DNA of 35,600 nt from NCBI GenBank assembly GCA_028712565.1, contig JAQTPW010000002.1:1-35600 (forward strand), written 5' to 3'. The stretch's first letter is position 1, and each line of letters starts with the position of its first letter. The notes under the pieces were generated by a model, which saw nothing but the letters and a program-made list of their open reading frames with translations, ran no database searches and had not been told where the DNA came from. Positions 6,478 to 13,663 of the stretch are shown piece by piece. The DNA comes from Minisyncoccota bacterium. Lineage in GTDB: Bacteria > Patescibacteriota > Minisyncoccia > Minisyncoccales > JAQTPW01. The position numbers and the translations under genes were made by a program.

Positions 6478-7746
6478 ATGGACTCAAAAATTATTTCATT
6501 GGCGATTTTTTTAACCGCATATCTTCTTTTTATAATCTTTCCTAAGAAAAGAGTGTTTTTTTCAATTTTTGCAGTTGCGCTTTTAATTCTTGTCGGAATA
6601 ATTTCTCCAAAAGAGGCATTTTTGTCTGTTAACTGGAATGTCATGGCAATATTTGTCGGCACCTTGATAGTCGCTGACTTGTTTACAAAAAGCAAGGTCC
6701 CGGCGCACGCAGCTGAAATAATTATTAAAAAAGCCAAAAATACTGCTTGGGCAATACTGTTTATTTGCCTTTTAACAGGTTTTATTTCGGCATTTGTAGA
6801 AAACGTTGCAACTGTTTTAATTGTAGCCCCGATAGCCCTGTCTCTTTCAAAAAAAATGAAAATGAATCCCGTAAAAATGATGATTGCCATCGCAATTTCA
6901 AGCAATTTGCAGGGAACGGCTACTTTAATTGGAGACCCGCCAAGCATGCTGTTGGGAAGTTTTGCTAAAATGAATTTCGGGGATTTTTTCCTCTATCAGG
7001 GAAAACCTAGCATATTCTTTGCCGTGGAGTTGGGAGCCGTATTCTCATTTATAATTCTTTATTTTATATTCAGGAACCACAAAGAAAAAATTCCCAGCTC
7101 TCCTGTTGAAAAAGTGAAATCGTGGCTGCCCACTATTATATTAGCCAGCTTGATTTTTGCATTGGCTATTTGTTCCTTTTGCTTTGACTATCAATATTCA
7201 ACAGGAATTATTTGTATTTTGTTCGGGATAATTTCACTAATCGTCGGAGAATTTATAAGCAAAAACTTTATTTTGGAATCATTGAAATTATTTGATTGGG
7301 AAACGGTTTTTTTCTTAATCGGGGTTTTTATTCTGGTCGGCAGCATAACTTCGACCGGCTGGATTGAAACAGCTTCTGCTTTTTTAACGGGCTTGATGGG
7401 GAAAAATATATTTTTAGGATACACCCTTATTGTTTTCATTTCGGTTTTTCTTTCTGCCTTTATTGATAACGTCCCTTTTTTAATTGCCATGCTTCCGGTA
7501 GCGGCTTCGACCGCAAACCAGCTTCAAATAAATCCTGCTCTTTTTCTTTTTGGCTTGCTGATTGGCACGAGTTTGGGAGGGAATATCACCCCAATTGGCG
7601 CATCTGCAAATATTGTTGCCCTAAGTTTGCTGAAAAAGGAAGGTTATAAAGTCGGGTTTTGCGAATTTTTGAAAATTGGGCTGCCTTTTACTTTGGCCGC
7701 AGTAACAGCCGCATATTTTTTTATCTGGTTTGTTTGGGCGAGATAG
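6478..7746 (+). CDS. ArsB/NhaD-type ion permease (ion transporter superfamily)
   Basis: This is a 422-residue integral membrane protein with about ten or eleven hydrophobic helices. Two pseudo-symmetrical halves each carry a family hallmark. In the first half, FVENVATVLIVAPIAL is followed by LQGTATLIGDPPSML. In the second, FIDNVPFLIAMLPV is followed by LGGNITPIGASANIVAL. These paired N-x-(A/P) and GD/GA hairpins are typical of the ArsB/NhaD/SLC13-like superfamily, whose members move Na+/H+, arsenite, citrate or other anions. The substrate cannot be read from sequence. No arsenic genes (arsR, arsC, arsA) are adjacent, so arsenite efflux is not favoured and a Na+/H+ or organic-anion role is equally possible. 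It starts 9 bases after uvrB and is probably co-transcribed. Confidence 0.85.
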   Translation: MDSKIISLAIFLTAYLLFIIFPKKRVFFSIFAVALLILVGIISPKEAFLSVNWNVMAIFVGTLIVADLFTKSKVPAHAAEIIIKKAKNTAWAILFICLLTGFISAFVENVATVLIVAPIALSLSKKMKMNPVKMMIAIAISSNLQGTATLIGDPPSMLLGSFAKMNFGDFFLYQGKPSIFFAVELGAVFSFIILYFIFRNHKEKIPSSPVEKVKSWLPTIILASLIFALAICSFCFDYQYSTGIICILFGIISLIVGEFISKNFILESLKLFDWETVFFLIGVFILVGSITSTGWIETASAFLTGLMGKNIFLGYTLIVFISVFLSAFIDNVPFLIAMLPVAASTANQLQINPALFLFGLLIGTSLGGNITPIGASANIVALSLLKKEGYKVGFCEFLKIGLPFTLAAVTAAYFFIWFVWAR

Positions 7747-7748
7747 GG

Positions 7749-7776
7749 TTGATATTTAAAAGCAAAGGCGTATAAT
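7749..7776 (+). promoter_or_regulatory. predicted sigma70 promoter of rpsT
   Basis: TTGATA (7749-7754), a 16-bp spacer, then consensus TATAAT (7771-7776). It lies just after the permease stop and about 55 bases before the rpsT ATG. Confidence 0.65.
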
Positions 7777-7831
7777 ACAAACCAGAAAATAGTCACAAGT
7801 TTGAAGCTTATAAATTTAACTAAAATCAATT

Positions 7832-8098
7832 ATGCCAATAACAAAAGCTGCAAAAAAATCTATTAGAAAGGATCGCGGAAGGAAAGAAAGGAATATCCAA
7901 AAAAAGACGGAAATAAAAAAACTCTTAAAAGAGTTGGCTGTTTTTATTTCCGAGAAAAAAACCGAGGACGCCAAAAAACTCTTGCCTCAGGTTTATAAAG
8001 CCCTGGACAAGGCGGCAAAGACAGGATTGATTAAAAAGAACGCAGTTTCTAGAAAGAAATCCCGGATTACAAAATTAATTTCCAAAACTCAGAAGTAA
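7832..8098 (+). CDS. rpsT: 30S ribosomal protein S20
   Basis: S20 is a small helical protein that binds 16S rRNA early in 30S subunit assembly. The 88-aa length and very basic composition fit. Key stretches are MPITKAAKKSIRKDRGRKERN at the N-terminus, a middle helix with KLLPQVYKALDKAAKTG, and the conserved GLIKKNAVSRKKSRITKLI C-terminal block. It has its own predicted promoter. A stem followed by a T-rich stretch lies just downstream, inside the 3' end of the convergent holA gene. Confidence 0.95.
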   Translation: MPITKAAKKSIRKDRGRKERNIQKKTEIKKLLKELAVFISEKKTEDAKKLLPQVYKALDKAAKTGLIKKNAVSRKKSRITKLISKTQK

Positions 8099-8106
8099 AA
8101 TCTTCT

Positions 8107-9042
8107 CTAAATCCCCGAGATAAGCAAATCAAGCGCTGTCTCGGGTTCTATTTTTCCGGTTTTAATTGAAAGATCTGCCTTCAGGATTTTTTGGTAGATC
8201 TTTTTTAATTCCGGGGAATTGAATCTTTGCGCCTGCCAATAGCTTTTTTTTGCCACAAACGGATGAAGCCCGCTTTTTTTAACTATTTCATAAAATGGCG
8301 TATTTTTTTCCATTAAATCTTTCATTTCTAAAATATTTCTAAACTGCATGGCAACCATAGATAAAAGATATAAAGGAGAATCGCCTTTTTCCAAATGCCG
8401 GTGGAGCAAAGAAAGAGCTTTGTCCTTTTTCTTTTCCACCAAAGAATCAATGGTTTTGAAAATATCATTCTCTATTTTTGGTTTTATTAAAATCTCTGTA
8501 TCTTCCTTCTTTATTTTTTTCCCTTTTGCATAGCTTGCCAGTTTTTTTATTTCATTTTCCATCTGCCAAAGATCGCTGCCAACGGAATCAAGAAGGAATT
8601 CAAAAGCATTTGCTTCAATTTCAACTTTATAATTGCTTATTTCTTTTTTTGCCCAATTTTTTAATTTTTCCCCTTCTAAAAGCTCAAATTCCTGCGCTTT
8701 TGAATTTTTTTGCAGAAATTTAAACAAAGAATCCCTTTTGTCTATTTCTTTTCTTTCATAAATTAAAATTATGTTTTCGGATTTTAAAAAATTATTTTGC
8801 TCTTCCAAAAATTTTTCTTTAAAGTTAACATTTGAAAAAACATTTTCCAAGACAGCAAGTTTTTTCTCCTGAAACATGGAGTTTATCTCAATTTCGTTTT
8901 TAAAGTTCTGGAAGTTTAAATTTTGATCAGAAAAATGGGAAAAACTTATCCCGTTTTTGTGGATTTTTTTATAACTTGCTACTATTTCCTCCATCTTTTT
9001 CTTGCTCCTAAAAGTATCTTTTCCGTATAAAAAAATTATCAT
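8107..9042 (-). CDS. holA: DNA polymerase III delta subunit (HolA-like)
   Basis: Delta is the clamp-opening wrench of the clamp loader and binds the DnaN ring at the replication fork. The 311-aa protein starts with the typical IIFLYGKDTFRSKKKMEEI strand-turn-helix. It continues with the acidic/hydrophobic first domain (LAVLENVFSN), a central AAA+-like domain without Walker motifs (LLDSVGSDLWQMENEIKKLA is the most recognisable block) and a C-terminal helical collar domain including SPLYLLSMVAMQFRNILEM. It is slightly shorter than the usual 330-340 residues. It starts 7 bases after mutM ends on the same strand and is probably the last gene of that long minus-strand run. It converges tightly on rpsT. 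Confidence 0.88.
   Translation of the reverse strand: MIIFLYGKDTFRSKKKMEEIVASYKKIHKNGISFSHFSDQNLNFQNFKNEIEINSMFQEKKLAVLENVFSNVNFKEKFLEEQNNFLKSENIILIYERKEIDKRDSLFKFLQKNSKAQEFELLEGEKLKNWAKKEISNYKVEIEANAFEFLLDSVGSDLWQMENEIKKLASYAKGKKIKKEDTEILIKPKIENDIFKTIDSLVEKKKDKALSLLHRHLEKGDSPLYLLSMVAMQFRNILEMKDLMEKNTPFYEIVKKSGLHPFVAKKSYWQAQRFNSPELKKIYQKILKADLSIKTGKIEPETALDLLISGI
8114..8155 (+). terminator. candidate rpsT terminator embedded in the holA 3' end
   Basis: CCCGAGA (8114-8120) can pair with TCTCGGG (8139-8145) across an 18-nt loop. TTCTATTTTT follows on the plus strand. It begins 15 bases after the rpsT stop and lies within the last holA codons. The loop is long, so strength is uncertain. Confidence 0.4.
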
Positions 9043-9049
9043 ATATGGC

Positions 9050-9925
9050 TTATTTTTGGCAAACCGGGCAAAAATGCGCCGACCTGCCTCCTATCTTCTG
9101 CCTTTTAATTATGCCTCCATCTTTCCTAAAACATGGCTTTCCCTCCCTGCCATAAGCTTTTTGGATTTTCTGATAGCCGCCCAATTCGCCCGATATTGTC
9201 CGGAAGTCAGAAAAGCTATCCCCCTTTAATTTAACCGCTTTTTTTAAAATTTTTTTAATCGCTTTATATATCTTTAAAAATTCCGCTTCAGTAATTTCTG
9301 CTGCATTTCGAAAGGGAAGAACCTTGGCTTCCCATAGTATCTCGTCAGAATAAATATTTCCGATTCCGGCGATAATATTTTGGTCCATTAAAACCTGTTT
9401 TATTTTTCCTTTTTTGGGGAGAACCGATTTGAATTTTTCAAAGGTAAAATTACTATCCAGAGGTTCCGGGCCTAAATTCTTAAGCTCTTCCAAGTTAATT
9501 AGTTCTTCTCTGCCCCTTAGCTCAATCTTGGCAAATTTCCTTAAATCAGAAAGCGCAAGCTGGCTTTTATTGTCCAAAAAAAAGATTACATGCAAAAATC
9601 GGTTTTTTGGATCTTCTGCTAAAGGGCCTTTATTTTCAGGTTCCCAAAAATTGTTTTTTCTGTCCCATTTTCCAAATAGCAGATGGCCGGTTAATTTTTG
9701 ATGAATTAATAATGATTTTTCGCCCGATAAATCAAAAATAATATTTTTTCCTCTACGCCAAATCTTTTTTATTTTTTGGCCGGTTATTTCTTTTTTAAAT
9801 AATAAAAAGTTCTTAGGAAATTTAATTATTTTTTGCCAGTCCGTCCATACATCAACAAAGGTCCTTCCTAGGACCTTTTTATCCAAACCAGCAACTATTG
9901 TTTCTACTTCTGGAAGCTCGGGCAT
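9050..9925 (-). CDS. mutM: formamidopyrimidine-DNA glycosylase MutM/Fpg
   Basis: MutM removes 8-oxoguanine and formamidopyrimidines and nicks the abasic site. I placed the start at the ATG at 9925 so that the protein begins MPELPEVETI: after Met removal the N-terminal proline is the catalytic nucleophile and Glu follows. A start at 9934 would bury that proline and overlap the preceding gene. The conserved helix-two-turn-helix MDQNIIAGIGNIYSDEILWEA and the lysine in LLIHQKLTGHLLF are present. The C-terminal zinc finger is unusual: it reads PCFRKDG and then FCPVCQ, so one of the four expected cysteines is Lys. It follows the response-regulator stop by one base and precedes holA by 7 bases. Confidence 0.95.
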   Translation of the reverse strand: MPELPEVETIVAGLDKKVLGRTFVDVWTDWQKIIKFPKNFLLFKKEITGQKIKKIWRRGKNIIFDLSGEKSLLIHQKLTGHLLFGKWDRKNNFWEPENKGPLAEDPKNRFLHVIFFLDNKSQLALSDLRKFAKIELRGREELINLEELKNLGPEPLDSNFTFEKFKSVLPKKGKIKQVLMDQNIIAGIGNIYSDEILWEAKVLPFRNAAEITEAEFLKIYKAIKKILKKAVKLKGDSFSDFRTISGELGGYQKIQKAYGREGKPCFRKDGGIIKRQKIGGRSAHFCPVCQK

Positions 9926-9926
9926 C

Positions 9927-10295
9927 CTACCCAAGAATTGATTTTATTTTTTCAATAATTTCTCCGGGAGTAAAATGGGCTTTTATCAGATAATCAGCCG
10001 CTCCCAGCTTTAGCCCTTTTTCAACGTCTTCTTTCTGGCCAAGATTGGAAAGGATGATTATCGGGATTTTTGCCAGCCCGGGATCCTCCTTTGTTTTTGA
10101 CAAGACCTCAAATCCATCAATTCCGGGCAAAATCAAATCAAGCAGGACCAAATCCGGCTTTTCGTCTTTTATTTTTTTCAAGCCAATTTCGCCGTCAACC
10201 GCATCGGAAATTTTATACCCTTCCCTAATCAGCTTTTGAGAAATCAATTCCCTTAAAAATTTGTCGTCTTCAACTATGAGAATTGTTTTTTCCAT
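9927..10295 (-). CDS. single-domain response regulator (CheY-like), second of pair
   Basis: This 122-aa protein is a receiver domain with no output domain. It has the acidic pair VEDD near residues 8-11, the phospho-acceptor Asp in LVLLDLILPG (about residue 54), Ser in IIILSN and the conserved Lys in YLIKAHF. All residues for phosphotransfer from a histidine kinase are present. It lies 37 bases downstream of a similar receiver gene and after the histidine kinase gene on the same strand, so it very likely belongs to that kinase. Without an effector domain it must act by binding another protein, by relaying phosphate, or as a phosphate sink. The mutM start is immediately after its stop, which links repair gene expression to this operon. 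Confidence 0.9.
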   Translation of the reverse strand: MEKTILIVEDDKFLRELISQKLIREGYKISDAVDGEIGLKKIKDEKPDLVLLDLILPGIDGFEVLSKTKEDPGLAKIPIIILSNLGQKEDVEKGLKLGAADYLIKAHFTPGEIIEKIKSILG

Positions 10296-10332
10296 AATTT
10301 CTGGAATAGTTTTTAAAAAAATAATTTAAAAC

Positions 10333-10704
10333 TTATTTGCCAATTTGCTTTAAAACTTTTTCAATTATTTCCTGCGGATCAAATTCTGTTTTAATCAACC
10401 AATCCCGGGCTCCCAGTTTCTTGGCCTTATCTAGCTCCACTGGCTGGCCGGAATTGGAAATCACGATTACCGGGATTTCTTTTAATTTTTCATCGCTGAT
10501 CATTTCAGCCATTACTTCAAAGCCGCCCTTTTTGGGCATAATAATATCTAACAAAACGAGATCGGGGGCAGATTCCCGCATTTTTTCAAGTCCTTCCTCG
10601 CCGTCTCTAGCGACAGAAATATTGTAGCCCTCTTTTGCCAGCTTTTTTTGCAAAAGATTTACCATTATCTCCTCATCTTCAATTAACAAAATCTTTTTTG
10701 CCAT
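10333..10704 (-). CDS. single-domain response regulator (CheY-like), first of pair
   Basis: This 123-aa stand-alone receiver domain has IEDEE at residues 8-12, the phospho-acceptor Asp in LVLLDIIMPKKGG, Ser in VIVISNSG and Lys in WLIKTEF. It is clearly a sister of the next gene (same length and the same REGYNIS/REGYKIS and LGARDWLIK/LGAADYLIK layout), so the pair probably came from duplication. It follows the kinase after 99 bases. A TATAAT on the minus strand (10722-10727) lies close to the start, without a good -35, so the regulators may have a second promoter. No DNA-binding domain is present; the target is unknown. Confidence 0.9.
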   Translation of the reverse strand: MAKKILLIEDEEIMVNLLQKKLAKEGYNISVARDGEEGLEKMRESAPDLVLLDIIMPKKGGFEVMAEMISDEKLKEIPVIVISNSGQPVELDKAKKLGARDWLIKTEFDPQEIIEKVLKQIGK

Positions 10705-10803
10705 ATATTAAACCTATTTTTATTATACCCTCTTTTGGAAAATGATAAATAGCCGATCTTTTATTAATTATAACAAAATAATATTAAATGGAAAGAGGGT
10801 CCT

Positions 10804-12186
10804 TTAAAACTCTTTTAAAAATTCGGTGAATTCCTTTTGAATTGGCAGGGTGAAATAAAAAGTGGTCCCCTTTCCTTCTTCAGTTTCAAACCAGATTCTG
10901 CCGCCATGGGCTTCTATAATATTTTTAGCTATAAAAAGGCCGAGCCCCGATCCTTCGGTTTCCATGCGGATTACGTTTGCTGCCCGGAAGAACTTTGTGA
11001 AAACTCTTTCAGCCTGGCTTTTGGGAATTCCAACTCCGGTATCTTTCACAGAAATTTTAACCTCTTTTTCATTTGCTCCCAAAGAAACTTGGATCTTTCC
11101 CCCTGATGAAGTATACCTTAGCGCGTTGTCAACCAAATTTTGAATAGCCATTCTGACTTTCTCAACGTCAATTACTATTTTTGGAATCCTTGCGCTTTCT
11201 TTATCAAATTCCAATTTTATATTTCTCCTTTCAGCTTCTGCTTTGCAGGAATTTACAACAAACTGAACTATCGGCTCTATCTCCGTAAGGGTTGGGTTGA
11301 ATAAATACCTCCCTTCTTCAATTCTTGTTACATCCAAGAGGTCATTAATCAGAGCTATCATCCTTTCGTTTGATTCATAAGTTTTTTCCAAAATATCTTT
11401 TTGCTCTGAAGAGATTTCTCCCATGTCCCCGTCCAAAATCATCCTCAGAGTCCACTTCGTGGCAGATATCGGAGTCCTTAGCTGATGGGCTGCCACAGAA
11501 ACAAATTCTGTCTTTATTTTTTCCACCATTTTCTCCCGAGTTACGTCGTGGAGAATGACAAGGGTTTCAAATTTTTCCCCTTCCCGAATAATAGGAATAG
11601 TTGAAACCTCCAAAGTCAAATTTTTTTCGGTCTCCATCTCCTTTCTATAAATCTCCGAACTCTCTTTTAATAAAAGGTCGGCAAGATTTTTAAGGGAGGG
11701 GAAAATTTTTAATTCCGGCGCTGATTTTCCAAGTATTTCTTTGTCGTCTATGGTCAGAAATTTTTCAGCTTGCGGGTTTACCGAAACTAAAAACCCCTCC
11801 CTGTCAAAAACCAAAAGCCCATCGGCAAAATTTGAAACAATTGCCAATGTTTTATTTTTTTCCTCATCGGCTTTCTTACGCTCCTCTTCAACGTCCTCCA
11901 AAATATTTATTAAGGCCACCCTTGATTCTTCTAGTTCTCGCGTCCTTTCTCTTACCCTCTCTTCAAGGTTTTTATTCAATTCTTCCAGCTCCCTGGTTCT
12001 CGCTTTTACTTTGATTTCCAAAACAGATTTCGCTTCTTCTAATTCCTTCCTCGTATCGTCCAATTCTTTCATCCATTTTCCCATCAGTTCTCCGGTCCTA
12101 AGCAGCTCTTCTTCTTTTTCTTTCAGTATCTTTTTTAATTCATCCGTTTCTGATTTTTTTAGCGCTTTTTTCTTTTTCCTCTCCAT
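10804..12186 (-). CDS. soluble PAS-domain sensor histidine kinase with long N-terminal coiled coil
   Basis: This 460-aa protein has no transmembrane segment. Domains in order are a coiled coil at about 10-110 (with RTREL repeated at 63-67 and 81-85), a PAS domain at about 112-218, a HisKA dimerisation helix with the phospho-accepting His234 in AAHQLRTP, and an HATPase_c domain with N box (NLVDNALRY, 350-358), G1 (DTGVGI, 382-387) and G2 (GSGLGL, 412-417). All catalytic motifs are intact. Its two likely partners are the single-domain regulators directly downstream. Upstream are a 70-aa protein, a FIST protein and a flavodoxin-membrane protein whose tail has the same RT(R/K)EL coiled-coil repeat at the same 18-residue spacing, so the membrane protein may dock here and supply the input. 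Confidence 0.93.
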   Translation of the reverse strand: MERKKKKALKKSETDELKKILKEKEEELLRTGELMGKWMKELDDTRKELEEAKSVLEIKVKARTRELEELNKNLEERVRERTRELEESRVALINILEDVEEERKKADEEKNKTLAIVSNFADGLLVFDREGFLVSVNPQAEKFLTIDDKEILGKSAPELKIFPSLKNLADLLLKESSEIYRKEMETEKNLTLEVSTIPIIREGEKFETLVILHDVTREKMVEKIKTEFVSVAAHQLRTPISATKWTLRMILDGDMGEISSEQKDILEKTYESNERMIALINDLLDVTRIEEGRYLFNPTLTEIEPIVQFVVNSCKAEAERRNIKLEFDKESARIPKIVIDVEKVRMAIQNLVDNALRYTSSGGKIQVSLGANEKEVKISVKDTGVGIPKSQAERVFTKFFRAANVIRMETEGSGLGLFIAKNIIEAHGGRIWFETEEGKGTTFYFTLPIQKEFTEFLKEF

Positions 12187-12202
12187 GTTCTCTTGGAAAA
12201 AA

Positions 12203-12415
12203 TTATTCCACCAAAATTGCTTCTTCTATTTCTTTATCGGACACTCCTAATTCTTTTGTTATCGTTATTATTTTTGCAAATAATTCCGGGTCTTCGGCAG
12301 TATCATCTTTGATTTCAGTCAAATCTCTCCCGACTTTTAAGCAAAGACGGGCCATAAAAAAATATCCTCTGCGTTCAATTAGCCGATTAACTAATTGGGT
12401 AATTTTGTTTGGCAT
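12203..12415 (-). CDS. hypothetical protein, 70 aa, in the signalling cluster
   Basis: I do not recognise this family. The protein is small and soluble, with a basic N-terminal half (QLVNRLIERRGYFFMARLCLK) and an acidic C-terminal half (EIKDDTAEDPELF, then two predicted helices ending EEAILVE). It sits 16 bases before the kinase start and 19 bases after the FIST stop on the same strand, so it is almost certainly co-transcribed and translated. It may be an adaptor between the FIST protein and the kinase, but that rests on position only. No DNA-binding motif or membrane segment is visible. Confidence 0.65.
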   Translation of the reverse strand: MPNKITQLVNRLIERRGYFFMARLCLKVGRDLTEIKDDTAEDPELFAKIITITKELGVSDKEIEEAILVE

Positions 12416-12434
12416 GCTTTTCTTATTGATTCTA

Positions 12435-13643
12435 TTACTCTCCGAAAGCTAAACAGGTGATTGTGGCAGCCGACAATATTCCTGCCCAATATTCAGGCCC
12501 GCCGTGTATGCCGATCATCGGAGCTATATTCAAAACCTCCGCCATCTGGGGATAAGAAACCTCCTCGTCTTTCATCATTTTCATTCTGCTGGCGCAAGGA
12601 AAATAAATAATGGCTGAAACCTTGCCAAGTTTTTCCTTTATCCTATCTGTCATCTTCCGCGTGTCTTCTAAAATGCCGGTTCTTTCCATTATGTAAAGCT
12701 CACTTCCTTCGGCCACCTTATACATTGTAAGAAGCTTGGTTTTATTTTCTCCAACCGGAATAAAAGACCCCCTGATAAAAATCTGGTCATTGATTTTAAT
12801 GCCGTAGGGATGCTTTAAGGCAAGTTTTAGATTAAGCATTTTTTCAGTCCCTTGCTTGTTAACAGGAACCCCGGTCTCTTTTGCGTAAGACAGAGAAGCG
12901 GGTTCTCCATTGAGCTCGCCGATTACCTTGCCTTCCACTTTGCTGCAGATAAACGGGCCCTTTTTTATTTTGTAGTTGGAAGCTCTTTCCATTAAAAATG
13001 GGGTTTCTGAATTGACTATCGCAACAACGGCGCCGTCCTTTTCTACCATGCCTCCATTATAATGGATTCTGCCCGGAACCAACGCAAGTTTTAACAAGTT
13101 AAACTCAACTACTCCCATGCCGCAGATCAAAAGATTCGGGGCAAGATTGTAATAACTGTCCAAAACTTCTTCGGCAAAATTCTGATTCATTGGATACATG
13201 AAGTGGAAAAACAGCCCAAAATACTTATTTGGATCTAAGATTTTTAGGTCCACATTTAGCTCACTTGCAGCTTCTTTCAAAGCGGCCTCGCTTTTTCCTT
13301 TCCAATCAGCCGACATATTATAGATTGGCTTTATGGCTATTTTTATTTTTTCAGAAGCAATGCTCATTGCTGTCATACCTTCATCTTTAATTCCCTGATC
13401 AGTAAATAATCCAGTTGTATTCCCAAGGCCCGGAGCCCAGCCGCCGCTTGTAACGCCGATAAACGGCGTATTCGGCAATCCTTTTCTCCAGGCATCGTTT
13501 ACTTTTTTCTGATTGTATTTTTTATCTGAACAAAAATAAACAAAGCTTATGTTTTCTTGTTTAATCTGGCCCAATAATTCTTGAACCGCCTTATACGGAT
13601 CTCTGTTTTTACTATATCCTGTTTTAACGTTTATATTTTTCAT
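12435..13643 (-). CDS. FIST-domain sensory protein (FIST_N plus FIST_C)
   Basis: FIST proteins are predicted small-ligand sensors, often found beside histidine kinases, methyl-accepting proteins or cyclic-di-GMP enzymes. The 402-aa length matches a complete FIST_N plus FIST_C protein. Recognisable pieces are FVYFCSDKKYNQKKVNDAW and PFIGVTSGGWAPG in the N-terminal half, the central PLMERASNYKIKKG-like region, and the C-terminal SAIIYFPCASRMKMM followed by IGIHGGPEYWAGIL, which matches the end of FIST_C. It has no signal peptide and is probably cytoplasmic. It is encoded between the flavodoxin-membrane protein (20-base gap) and the 70-aa/kinase pair, so it is most simply an accessory sensor of this kinase. 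The ligand is unknown. Confidence 0.85.
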   Translation of the reverse strand: MKNINVKTGYSKNRDPYKAVQELLGQIKQENISFVYFCSDKKYNQKKVNDAWRKGLPNTPFIGVTSGGWAPGLGNTTGLFTDQGIKDEGMTAMSIASEKIKIAIKPIYNMSADWKGKSEAALKEAASELNVDLKILDPNKYFGLFFHFMYPMNQNFAEEVLDSYYNLAPNLLICGMGVVEFNLLKLALVPGRIHYNGGMVEKDGAVVAIVNSETPFLMERASNYKIKKGPFICSKVEGKVIGELNGEPASLSYAKETGVPVNKQGTEKMLNLKLALKHPYGIKINDQIFIRGSFIPVGENKTKLLTMYKVAEGSELYIMERTGILEDTRKMTDRIKEKLGKVSAIIYFPCASRMKMMKDEEVSYPQMAEVLNIAPMIGIHGGPEYWAGILSAATITCLAFGE

Positions 13644-13663
13644 ATTTTTTGTTTTATTTTAAA

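Noticed and set aside
6264-6947. 227-aa open frame on the minus strand
   Set aside because: It is antisense to the end of uvrB and the start of the permease, both of which are strongly supported; no recognisable domain.
6478-7746. Calling the permease ArsB (arsenite efflux)
   Set aside because: The superfamily is clear but no ars genes are adjacent and residues do not fix the substrate.
9926-9934. MutM start three codons upstream (MGRMPELPEV)
   Set aside because: It would place the catalytic proline at residue 5 and overlap the response-regulator gene; the enzyme needs that proline at the N-terminus.
10727-10800. ACCCTCTTT/AAAGAGGGT inverted repeat between the kinase and the first receiver as a terminator or operator
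   Set aside because: The arms are perfect but 56 bases apart with no T-tract; it could be chance in AT-rich DNA.
11741-12250. 169-aa open frame on the plus strand
   Set aside because: It is antisense to the kinase coiled coil; its Ser-rich composition is the mirror of Glu/Lys/Arg codons, and the minus frame has full domain support.
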